DNA of 7,398 nucleotides, from assembly GCA_009885355.1 (NCBI GenBank), contig VFKW01000049.1, positions 1-7,398 of the forward strand. The letters are read 5' to 3'. Below are positions 1-6,255 of the stretch, in pieces. The notes beneath the pieces were generated by a model. The model saw nothing but the letters and a program-made list of their open reading frames with translations. It was not told where the DNA came from and searched no databases. Each line of letters begins with the position of its first letter. Position 1 is the stretch's first letter. Position numbers and translations under genes: made by a program. This DNA is from Candidatus Berkelbacteria bacterium. Its GTDB lineage: Bacteria > Patescibacteriota > UBA1384 > VFKW01.

Positions 1-36
1 GCTCTCTTTTAGATTAATTGTTTGAATATATGCCAT
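1..36 (-). CDS. 5' end of an unrecognised gene running off the left edge
   Basis: Only the first 12 codons are in the window and read MAYIQTINLKES. The start is well supported: GGAGGG (complement of 44-49) lies 7 bases before the ATG, and a TATAAT box (complement of 59-64) lies further upstream. No family can be named from 12 residues. It diverges from the truncated swivel-domain fragment that begins about 60 bases away, so the breakpoint that removed the front half of that gene lies in or near this gene's leader. An inserted element (for example a transposase gene) is possible, but nothing in the visible residues shows it. Confidence 0.6.
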   Translation of the reverse strand, partial: MAYIQTINLKES

Positions 37-58
37 AAGTTTACCCTCCGATAAACTT

Positions 59-87
59 ATTATACATCAAATTTAATTTTACTTAAA
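59..87 (-). promoter_or_regulatory. putative promoter of the left-edge minus-strand gene
   Basis: On the minus strand a perfect TATAAT (complement of 59-64) is preceded, after a 17-base spacer, by TTTAAG (complement of 82-87), a weak match to TTGACA. The bases TG directly precede the -10 box. The leader to the ATG at 36 would be about 15 bases and contains the GGAGGG ribosome site. The strong -10 and good spacing make it plausible; the -35 box is poor. Confidence 0.45.
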
Positions 88-98
88 GACTAAGATGA

Positions 99-449
99 TT
101 TGATACTAGCTTTATTAATTCCGAATTTTCAGGCAACCCCGCCTCTCGCGGCAAAGTCACAGGCATTGTCAAAATCATTTTAAGCCCCCATGATTTTAAA
201 AAATTCAAAAAAGGTGATATTTTAGTCGCCCCCATGACCCGCCCCGAATACCTGCCCGTCATGAAACTTGCCAGTGCCATCATCACCGACGAAGGCGGCA
301 TCGCTTGCCACGCCGCCATCATAGCCCGCGAACTCGGCATCCCCTGCATCGTCGGCACCCAAGTAGCCACAAAAACCCTCAAAGACGGCGATTTAGTCGA
401 AGTCAACGCCAATCATGGAATCATAAAAATTCTAAAAAAAGTTGAATAA
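99..449 (+). pseudogene. 5'-truncated PEP-utiliser swivel (phosphohistidine) domain
   Basis: The open frame after the TGA at 96-98 encodes one complete PEP-utilising-enzyme mobile (swivel) domain and nothing else. It starts at the usual domain boundary (GNPASRGKVTG), passes GDILVAPMTRPE and TDEGGIACHAAIIARE, and ends LVEVNANHGIIKILKKVE. The predicted phosphocarrier histidine is the CAC at 309-311, preceded by Cys as in PEP synthase. No in-frame ATG, GTG or TTG occurs before the ATG at 234, which lies mid-domain (in APMTRPE) and would remove the first strands, so this is most likely the surviving 3' end of a gene like the two intact paralogues downstream, which carry about 320-350 residues before this domain. 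Codons are richer in GCC, CCC and ATC than in those paralogues, pointing to a different source or history. The domain has no internal stop or frameshift, so the loss looks recent or the fragment may still be translated. Confidence 0.8.
381..404 (+). repeat. 24-base exact repeat, copy 1 (swivel-domain coding)
   Basis: This 24-base stretch, encoding KDGDLVEV near the end of the truncated swivel domain, is identical to 2116-2139 in the first intact swivel gene. The bases on either side differ. It is a coding repeat between paralogues, not a mobile element end. Confidence 0.85.
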
Positions 450-452
450 ATT

Positions 453-470
453 TGTTCGGATTGTGTTCGG
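453..470 (+). repeat. TGTTCGG tandem direct repeat at the RhuM promoter
   Basis: TGTTCGG occurs at 453-459 and 464-470, a period of 11 bases, about one helical turn. The second copy overlaps the putative -35 box at 461-466. The geometry would suit an operator bound by a repressor dimer on one face of the DNA, but two 7-base copies are thin evidence. Confidence 0.35.
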
Positions 471-489
471 TTTTAGTCTGTGCTACGAT
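461..489 (+). promoter_or_regulatory. putative promoter of the RhuM-type pseudogene
   Basis: TTGTGT (461-466), a 17-base spacer and TACGAT (484-489) lie just upstream of a GAAAGGGG ribosome site and the ATG at 508. Spacing is ideal and both boxes are fair matches. It lies immediately after the stop of the truncated swivel fragment, so the RhuM gene probably had its own promoter. Confidence 0.5.
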
Positions 490-507
490 AGATATGAAAG
501 GGGAAAA

Positions 508-815
508 ATGCAAAATAATTCATCCATAGGCGAAATCATTATTTATATGGCCGAAGACGGCCAAGCAAATATCGAGGTGAAATTAAAAGATGAAACTATT
601 TGGTTGAGCCTCAATCAAATATCCGATCTTTTCGGGAGAGATAAATCCGTAATATCTCGACATATTTCAAATGTCTTTAAAGAAGGTGAATTGGACAGAA
701 AGTCAGTTGTTGCAATTTCTGCAACAACACCCTAGCCGCCCTAGCCCTCCTCGTCGCCACCAGTAATCCCAAAGAAAAAGAAATGATGATAAAATTGATC
801 ACAAATCTGTTATAA
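508..815 (+). pseudogene. RhuM/Fic-type protein reduced to its two ends
   Basis: The ATG at 508 follows GAAAGGGG and opens a frame with the N-terminal pattern of the virulence RhuM family: EIIIYMAEDGQANIEVKLKDETIWL, then LNQISDLFGRDKSVISRHISNVF, a helix-turn-helix-like segment, then EGELDRKSVVA. The frame stops at 733-735 after about 75 residues. From about 726, in another frame, a second stretch reads NTLAALALLVATSNPKEKEMM, then IKLITNLL and TAA at 813-815. That is the usual C-terminal end of RhuM-Fic (Doc-like) fusion proteins. The middle, including the HPFxxGNKR Fic motif, is missing, and the halves are out of frame, so the gene is dead. The 3' part uses GCC/CTC/GTC codons much more than the 5' part. 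Family assignment rests on recalled family patterns. RhuM itself has no firmly established biochemical function. Confidence 0.75.
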
Positions 816-857
816 TAAAAATAATTTGCATGACCATAATATATAATGGCCTTTTCG

Positions 858-893
858 AATCATGGTATTATTAAAATCATAAAAAGAGGGTAA
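858..893 (+). pseudogene. possible remnant of another swivel-domain C-terminus
   Basis: Read from 858 the codons give NHGIIKIIKRG and then TAA (891-893). This matches the tail of the truncated swivel fragment (NHGIIKILKKVE before its stop) almost residue for residue, and the DNA shares AATCATGG. The preceding residues (YIMAFS, after a stop at 837-839) do not match the expected LVEVDA, so only about 11 codons survive. The remnant now supplies the AGAGGG ribosome site for the next gene. It is short and AT-rich, so chance similarity cannot be excluded. Confidence 0.45.
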
Positions 894-894
894 T

Positions 895-2178
895 ATGTCA
901 CAAGAACTAATCAATAAGATCAAATCTATGCAATGGGAAAAATGGCTCGAGCGACCGTTCCACGCTTTTATTTTTTCATTATTTGAAGATTCGACCACCA
1001 AAGAAAGCTTCGAAAAAATCAATATTCCAGGAGTTGAGCTACGTGTCCAATTTGCCCAAAAAGGTAGCTGGTATCTCAATCACGAATTATTAGAAGAAAT
1101 GGATGCTCAAGTCGGCAAATACCTTGAAACTCACAATATGTTTGACATCACCAGTAATTTAGAAATCTTTCGTCAGCAAAGTAGACAAAAGATCGAATAC
1201 CTTATCGGTTCCGATCAGACACTCGAAGGAAAATATACAGAGATATTTGAGATCTTAAAATTAGCCTGCACCTATATTTGGCTGGCCCATGGTGTTGAAT
1301 CATTTTATAATAGAAAGCTAAAAGAAGAAGTCCCAAATTATATAAAAAGTAATATCGATAAATTCATTGGAGATGCCAGTTTTCCAAAAAAGAAAAATGC
1401 CCATGCCAAATTTGATGGAATGATGAGAAGCGGAGCTCCTTCGGATGAGATTGCTCAAAAATTTGGTTGGCTGAAGATTAGAGATGGGTTTTCTGAGCCA
1501 TTTTCAGTAGCCGAGATTGACCAAATGAAAAGTGAATCAGCTCCTCATCAAACCCATGAAGAAATTCAAATCCCCAATGAACTCAAAGAATTGTTCAATC
1601 AAGTGCAAGAATTAGTATTCTTTAGAACCGAAAGAACAGACGTTTTTTATCAGTTATTTTTTCAATCAAGACCGATCATTCAAGAAATCGCCAAAAAATA
1701 TAATATTCCGTTCGATCAAATGCGTTATTATCGAGCTAAGAGTTTTATAATCGGCAACCCTGAAAAATATTTCCCCCTTTCGACTTTCGCTTATTTAGAT
1801 GGTGAGGTTATTTTCCAAAACGACCCTATTATAGTTGACCAAAAAATTATAAATAAAGAAATCAGAGGTGCCATCGCTTTCAAAGGAAAACAGCAGGGGA
1901 CAGTCAAAGTCGTAAAAAATGTTTCTGAGCTTGAAAAAGTACTAGTCGGTGATATTCTAGTTACTCAAATGACCTTCCCCTCATTTATCTCCGCCATGAA
2001 CAGGGCCTCAGCCTTTGTGACCGATGAAGGCGGCATCACTTGCCACGCCGCTATTATTTCTAGAGAACTAAAAAAACCCTGCATTGTCGGCACTAAAAAT
2101 GCTACATCAATATTAAAAGACGGCGATTTAGTCGAAGTCGACGCAGATAAAGGAATAGTAAATATTCTAAATTCATAA
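895..2178 (+). CDS. PEP-utiliser swivel-domain protein, first intact copy
   Basis: A 427-residue cytosolic protein. Residues 1 to about 320 are largely helical and belong to no domain I can name. They include an aromatic start (WEKWLERPFHAF, 14-25), a GWLKIRDGFSEPFSVAEI segment (191-208) and a basic helical part (FFRTERTDVFYQLF, 242-255) like the linker seen before swivel domains in PEP-synthase-like proteins. Residues about 322-427 are the swivel domain, with VGDILVTQMT (351-360), TDEGGITCHAAIISRE (376-391) and PCIVGT (395-400). The predicted phosphorylated residue is His384, with Cys383 before it as in PEP synthase. The ATP-grasp and PEP-binding barrel domains are both absent, so it cannot run the PEP synthase reaction alone; its phosphate donor and target are unknown. 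AGAGGG (885-890) lies 4 bases before the ATG. No clear promoter is visible in the AT-rich stretch before it. Confidence 0.85.
   Translation: MSQELINKIKSMQWEKWLERPFHAFIFSLFEDSTTKESFEKINIPGVELRVQFAQKGSWYLNHELLEEMDAQVGKYLETHNMFDITSNLEIFRQQSRQKIEYLIGSDQTLEGKYTEIFEILKLACTYIWLAHGVESFYNRKLKEEVPNYIKSNIDKFIGDASFPKKKNAHAKFDGMMRSGAPSDEIAQKFGWLKIRDGFSEPFSVAEIDQMKSESAPHQTHEEIQIPNELKELFNQVQELVFFRTERTDVFYQLFFQSRPIIQEIAKKYNIPFDQMRYYRAKSFIIGNPEKYFPLSTFAYLDGEVIFQNDPIIVDQKIINKEIRGAIAFKGKQQGTVKVVKNVSELEKVLVGDILVTQMTFPSFISAMNRASAFVTDEGGITCHAAIISRELKKPCIVGTKNATSILKDGDLVEVDADKGIVNILNS
2116..2139 (+). repeat. 24-base exact repeat, copy 2 (swivel-domain coding)
   Basis: Identical to 381-404 and in the same codon phase, encoding KDGDLVEV. 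The catalytic segments of the two genes are also close at DNA level (GAAGGCGGCATC and CTTGCCACGCCGC occur in both). The second intact swivel gene encodes the same residues with different codons. Confidence 0.85.
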
Positions 2179-2238
2179 AATATAGTATTATAAAATTAAT
2201 GTGTTAATATAAAAGTAATTAATAAACAAGGAGGATAA

Positions 2239-3243
2239 ATGGGATTTTTTAATAGAGGACACGAAACTCCATCACCAGAGGCAGAAACAGAAATGACGCC
2301 AGGAATCACTGAGGCTGTTAATCCACTACCACAGCCAGAGGAAATTATACCGGACGAAGTGACAGCACAAGCTCCGGACGAAGCTTCTTTAGAGATTATT
2401 GAAAGACGTCATCCTTTAAAACCAAAAACAGCTGATGACGCCATGGAAGCAAGAGAAGGTGAGAAATTAGCTTTAGGATTGGATGGAATTATCGAAGCCC
2501 AGGCTGCCGCCGTCAGATACGCCGAGAGTTTCAAAAACGCTCCGGCAAAAACTGTCGTGTTAGGCTATGTTTCAAACCAAGGCAGGACAGGAGAAGCAGC
2601 TTCAATTTTTGATCAAGAATTAAGACATGTTGTCGAAGGATCATCAGCAGACCTGTCAGCTAATGAAAATAAAACATCTTTAGAGCCAGGTCTTGAAGAT
2701 TCTAAAGTATTTGACTTACAAGAGGCTGGTTCTTTAGAAGCCATTGCCGCCCAGATTGATGATCAAACTGATAAAGTAGTGATTGTAAATGCCGAAAGAC
2801 ATTCGAATATGGGCATGCGCGAATGGGATATGGGTGCTTTAAAACAGGATATGCAATCATTGGGTATTGACGAAGTTGGGGCGCTGAAAAAATGGTTAAG
2901 TGAGCCAGAGACTCAAATTCGATATAAAGTGACCCCGGAGCAAATTGCAGGAGAAGGTAGAGTATTCTTACAAGAACAAGCCGCGAAAATGAAAGAATTA
3001 TTCCCAGGCCGCCCTGTTATGATAAATGCCATCGGGCATAGTTGGGAGTATGACGCTCAAATAATTTCTTTCTTAAATGAAAAAATGTCTGGTGAAACAC
3101 TGGAGAAATTAGGCGGCATGATCGGGACAATGGAAGGCGCCAAAATAACCATCCAGCCTGATGGAGAAGCTACTATTAGTTATCGTGATATGGAAGCACG
3201 CTTCAGTCTAAATGACGATGAAGTGCCTCAATCAGAGGTTTAA
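2239..3243 (+). CDS. possible divergent histidine-phosphatase-fold protein
   Basis: A 334-residue protein with an excellent start: AAGGAGG (2228-2234) lies 4 bases before the ATG. Residues 1-50 are rich in Pro, Glu and Thr and look disordered. From 51 the order of motifs fits the histidine phosphatase (phosphoglycerate mutase-like) fold. A strand ends in Arg57-His58 (LEIIERRHP), then DAMEAREGEKLALGL (67-81), then a strand with VSNQGRTGEAASIF (111-124) where Arg116 would be the second phosphate ligand, then INAIGHSWEYDAQI (262-275) where His267 would be the second catalytic histidine. An extra VIVNAERHSNMG strand (181-192) and a C-terminal strand pair (KITIQPDGEATISY, 302-315) follow the same layout. 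There is no signal peptide or membrane segment. The RHG glycine is replaced by Pro59, so activity is uncertain and the whole assignment is inferred from motif order. It follows the first swivel gene after 60 bases without a convincing promoter and may be cotranscribed with it. Confidence 0.5.
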   Translation: MGFFNRGHETPSPEAETEMTPGITEAVNPLPQPEEIIPDEVTAQAPDEASLEIIERRHPLKPKTADDAMEAREGEKLALGLDGIIEAQAAAVRYAESFKNAPAKTVVLGYVSNQGRTGEAASIFDQELRHVVEGSSADLSANENKTSLEPGLEDSKVFDLQEAGSLEAIAAQIDDQTDKVVIVNAERHSNMGMREWDMGALKQDMQSLGIDEVGALKKWLSEPETQIRYKVTPEQIAGEGRVFLQEQAAKMKELFPGRPVMINAIGHSWEYDAQIISFLNEKMSGETLEKLGGMIGTMEGAKITIQPDGEATISYRDMEARFSLNDDEVPQSEV

Positions 3244-3251
3244 ATAAAGAG

Positions 3252-3291
3252 AACAACAAAAAGTCGACCAATTGGCCGACTTTTTGTTGTT
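3252..3291 (+). terminator. strong intrinsic terminator, probably bidirectional
   Basis: A perfect 15-base inverted repeat (3252-3266 with 3277-3291) surrounds a 10-base centre, ACCAATTGGC. The centre extends the stem past one A-C mismatch to an AATT loop. The arms carry AAAAA on the left and TTTTT on the right of a GTCG/CGAC core, so either strand would give a GC core followed by a U-run. It lies 8 bases after the stop of the histidine-phosphatase-like gene and should end that transcript. Confidence 0.9.
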
Positions 3292-3318
3292 GAAATATGT
3301 TGACCCAAGTGAGATAAT
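3290..3318 (+). promoter_or_regulatory. putative promoter of the second intact swivel gene
   Basis: TTGAAA (3290-3295), a 17-base spacer and GATAAT (3313-3318) give near-consensus sigma-70 boxes. Transcription would start around 3325, leaving a leader of about 18 bases before the ATG at 3343. The -35 box shares its first two bases with the end of the preceding terminator, so termination and re-initiation are packed back to back. Confidence 0.65.
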
Positions 3319-3342
3319 CAACCTGAATTAAATAGGAATAAA

Positions 3343-4704
3343 ATGCTAAATATTGATCCAAAAATTTGGAAAGAAAGTTATCTGTGGGAATATGAAGCCT
3401 ATCCTTTTTTTAGTTCGGTTTACCTTAAAGTCATGCTTCCAAATCCAAAGAAATATTATTCAACTTGGCAAAATTTATTGCATTATTTTCATAATGGCCT
3501 GGTGATCCTTTATCTCCCAAAAAATTATACTACACATCTAGGCAAGCTTATTATTGATGAGTCTTTGAATAACGATGATGCCTTTTTAGTTGAATATAAA
3601 TTGATGCATAAGCAAGTTAAACAGACGATTGACCTTTGTCTTGAATGTCGAAAAAAAGATGAATACCTAAAATTAGAAAAATGGTGGCCGGCTACCCAAA
3701 AAGCGCTTTCAGACACGACAGCTATATTATTTAATTTTGATTTTACTGCTGATGAATTTTTGATGGATTTGAGAAAAAACAATGAATATGATTTTTTACT
3801 CATAAAGCAATATTTAGTCGAGGACAAACAATCTTTTATAAATGAAGCAGGCCAAAGATTAAAAGAGTTAGAAAAAAAATATCCAGAGGATCAAAATCAA
3901 ATCTACAATATTTTTATGACAGAATATGGCTGGTTTCAAAATAGCTATAAAGGCATTTTTCATATCTCAAAAGAATGGTTGGAAAATTACGCAATAGGAC
4001 TCCACCATAGATCTCAGAATGAGGTGAGTGAATTACCAGTTTTACCAGAAAAATACCGGCTCTTTATTGATACCATCAGAGAATCGATAACCTTCAAAGA
4101 TGATAAGAAAAAATTATTATTAGTGGCTGTAGAATTAATGGAAAAATGGCTCAGAAATATATGTGAAAGTAATAATTGGGATTACTCAGTTTTGAGATGG
4201 CTAACTGTCGACGAGGTATTGCAGGTAATTAATGGAAGCCAACCAGAATATCTAAAAAAAGCCAATGGATATTCCAATAATAATTCTCGATGCGGTGTAG
4301 CAACGTCAATCGGCTTTGACGACGCAACAGTAGATGGTTTTAAAGCAGTTGATAAATTGGTTAGGCAAAATCATGATGATATGACAATTAAGGGATTCCC
4401 GGCCAGTAAAGGGAATATTCAAGGACGAGTGCGGATAGTATTTGATCCCGGCCGGGATATTCACGATTTTAATCCGGGCGATATTTTAGTTACCGGCATG
4501 ACACGACCTGAATTTTTACCGATTATGAAAATAGCCGGTGCTATTATTACCGATGAAGGTGGCATTTCTTGTCATGCTGCCATCCTAGCTAGAGAATTGA
4601 AAAAACCCTGCATCATCGGCACAAAATTCGCCACAAGAAATCTAAAAGATGGAGACCTAGTCGAGGTTGATGCTGATAATGGAATTGTCAAAATCTTATT
4701 ATGA
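3343..4704 (+). CDS. PEP-utiliser swivel-domain protein, second intact copy
   Basis: A 453-residue cytosolic protein with the same plan as the first intact copy but with little N-terminal identity. The start shows the same aromatic pattern (ESYLWEYEAYPFFSSVYLKV, 11-30). A helical region follows with YGWFQNSYKGIFHISKEWL (195-213), then a linker-like KLLLVAVELMEKWL (257-270) and WLTVDEVLQVI (286-296), as before swivel domains in PEP-synthase-like proteins. The swivel domain spans about 349-453: GFPASKGNIQGRV, GDILVTGMTRPE, TDEGGISCHAAILARE (403-418) and PCIIGT (422-427). The predicted phosphohistidine is His411, after Cys410. No ATP-grasp domain or PEP barrel is attached. TAGGA lies 5 bases before the ATG. 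The gene has its own promoter and is shielded from upstream transcription by the terminator. Its TGA overlaps the stop of the convergent peptidase gene by 6 bases. Partner and substrate are unknown. Confidence 0.85.
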   Translation: MLNIDPKIWKESYLWEYEAYPFFSSVYLKVMLPNPKKYYSTWQNLLHYFHNGLVILYLPKNYTTHLGKLIIDESLNNDDAFLVEYKLMHKQVKQTIDLCLECRKKDEYLKLEKWWPATQKALSDTTAILFNFDFTADEFLMDLRKNNEYDFLLIKQYLVEDKQSFINEAGQRLKELEKKYPEDQNQIYNIFMTEYGWFQNSYKGIFHISKEWLENYAIGLHHRSQNEVSELPVLPEKYRLFIDTIRESITFKDDKKKLLLVAVELMEKWLRNICESNNWDYSVLRWLTVDEVLQVINGSQPEYLKKANGYSNNNSRCGVATSIGFDDATVDGFKAVDKLVRQNHDDMTIKGFPASKGNIQGRVRIVFDPGRDIHDFNPGDILVTGMTRPEFLPIMKIAGAIITDEGGISCHAAILARELKKPCIIGTKFATRNLKDGDLVEVDADNGIVKILL

Positions 4705-6255
4705 TTTTTCTTTAATCAGATTATAAACTTGAATTACTATTTTTTCCGCTTCACTCAATATAACCGCCTCTTTTTCAGAATGAATTTTTTCAATTCCGAC
4801 TCCAAGTACAATCGCCTCAATTTTATGACCTTGTGCATTTGCCATCGTGTTAAAAAAATTTGCTTCGGTCCCAGCCTCAACACCTTTAGTTTTTGGGAAT
4901 TGACCGGATCGAATCGCTGCTCGAATTGCATCCGTTACAATCGGACGATCTTTATCAACTTCAAATGAAGGGTAAGGATTTTCAGCAATTAGTCTAGCTG
5001 TTGCTTGTCCCTTTTCACCTTTAGTTTCGTCCACGGCTTCTTTTAATATTTCTTCCATTTCAGTCAAAATAGCCAGCCGAATCTCATCTTCTTTCATGGT
5101 CTCACCCGTGCTGGTCTTTGCTTCAGGAGGAATCCTTATTGTACCTTCAATTGTTTTTGCAGAATTTCGGCTTTGCGGTTTGCCAGTAATATTCCCATCT
5201 TTCATATCATTTTCTCTGAAAAATGTATCATCTGTACCGACATTAATCGAAACCCCCGTCTTTTTATTATTTTGCCACCATCCGTTATATGAAATTCTCT
5301 CGCTAATTTTTGTTATGGCCCTAGCCGCAGTAAAAAGTAAATTCGGAGCATCCTCTGGGTTCATTGCTGTATGTACTTTTGTATCATGTGTCAATTCGAC
5401 TCGCCAGTTCGATTTTGCCACCCCTGAAGTTATGATATCACTCGGATGTTCGCCGTCCAAAACATATATATTTTTCACATCGCGAACCAAATTTGGATCC
5501 ATATTTTTTGCCCCTCTGAGCAAATCTTCTTCATAAATCGTCTGCAATACTACTATATCTCCATGATCAATATCGGCTTCTTTTACTAGCTTTATCGCCT
5601 CAATAATCGCTGCCGCTCCCATCTTGTCATCCGCGCCCAAATTATGCTCTCCGGTTGCATTAATCAATCGTCCATCAGGGGTAATTTGAAAATCCTTCCG
5701 TCCTTCACCATTGGCGGCGACCACCATATCCATATGTGAAGACAGGCAAATTTTTTCTTTTTCTGAATTACCCTTAACTACAATTCGCATATTGCCGACA
5801 TCGCCGTTGATTTCAGGGTTTTTGTGGGCCTCGTCAAATTCAACTTCGATATTTTCTTCCCCAAATTCCTTTTTAAAGATTTCCAGGATCAAATTTGCCA
5901 CTTCTTTTTCCTGTCCACTCACACCTACTTCATTAAATAAAGTAATTGCCGTCTCGACAATTTGCTCGCGGCTTGGAATTGGAGTTTCATTGACTCGAAC
6001 TATTTCATCGAGGATTGGTAATATTCTATTTTCAATCGATCCCATAAATTCAGCGATTGCCTTATCTTTCTCCTCGGATCCTTCTATTCCCTCGATCGCT
6101 GTAATTTCTGTTTCAAAAATCGATTCTAGTTCTTGCAAGGCAGCCGTCAAATCCTCGCCCACTTTCTCGGCCTCTTCTTTTAAAATTTCCCAACTTTGTA
6201 ATCGTCCCTGTGATTCCATAACTTGTTCAAATCCGAAAGGAGCTCCTTCATTCAT
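4699..6255 (-). CDS. M20-family metallopeptidase (peptidase T-like) with N-terminal extension
   Basis: A 518-residue cytosolic di-zinc peptidase that probably removes residues from small peptides. The M20 metal ligands are all present in order: SSHMDMV (His174, Asp176), LGADDKMGAAAI (Asp209 or Asp210, the bridging Asp), YEEDLLRGA (Glu242 as general base, Glu243 as ligand), VLDGEH (Asp268) and VGIEKIHSEKEAV (His492). The dimerisation (lid) domain lies about 280-400. The catalytic fold starts near residue 95; peptidase T and its relatives are about 400 residues, so the first 95 form an extra, acidic, helical extension (heptad-like EEAEKVGEDLTAALQELESI) of unknown role. The start is firm: AAGGAGG (complement of 6261-6267) lies 5 bases before the ATG, and the ATGA overlap with the upstream gene indicates translational coupling. 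Which peptides it cleaves cannot be told from sequence. The ligands of M20 members are conserved enough that activity is likely. Confidence 0.88.
   Translation of the reverse strand: MNEGAPFGFEQVMESQGRLQSWEILKEEAEKVGEDLTAALQELESIFETEITAIEGIEGSEEKDKAIAEFMGSIENRILPILDEIVRVNETPIPSREQIVETAITLFNEVGVSGQEKEVANLILEIFKKEFGEENIEVEFDEAHKNPEINGDVGNMRIVVKGNSEKEKICLSSHMDMVVAANGEGRKDFQITPDGRLINATGEHNLGADDKMGAAAIIEAIKLVKEADIDHGDIVVLQTIYEEDLLRGAKNMDPNLVRDVKNIYVLDGEHPSDIITSGVAKSNWRVELTHDTKVHTAMNPEDAPNLLFTAARAITKISERISYNGWWQNNKKTGVSINVGTDDTFFRENDMKDGNITGKPQSRNSAKTIEGTIRIPPEAKTSTGETMKEDEIRLAILTEMEEILKEAVDETKGEKGQATARLIAENPYPSFEVDKDRPIVTDAIRAAIRSGQFPKTKGVEAGTEANFFNTMANAQGHKIEAIVLGVGIEKIHSEKEAVILSEAEKIVIQVYNLIKEKS

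Noticed and set aside
234..449. ATG at 234 as the true start of a small 71-residue protein
   Set aside because: The frame is open and homologous to the swivel domain back to about 129; starting at 234 would cut the domain in the middle and there is no ribosome site in front of it.
442..507. Start of the RhuM-type gene at 442
   Set aside because: It would begin inside the stop region of the preceding fragment and read through the promoter; the RhuM homology begins after the ATG at 508, which has GAAAGGGG before it.
810..1079. Minus-strand open frame across the start of the first intact swivel gene
   Set aside because: It is antisense to a well-supported gene, has no ribosome site or recognisable motif, and its composition is that of a shadow frame.
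2179..2238. Promoter between the first swivel gene and the phosphatase-like gene
   Set aside because: Several TATAAT-like AT-rich strings occur, but none has an acceptable -35 box at 16-18 bases.
3525..3827. Minus-strand open frame inside the second intact swivel gene
   Set aside because: Shadow of the real plus-strand coding frame; serine-rich translation with no domain features.
5096..5536. Plus-strand open frame with apparent hydrophobic segments
   Set aside because: Also antisense to the peptidase; the hydrophobic look comes from complementing Glu/Lys-rich helical codons.
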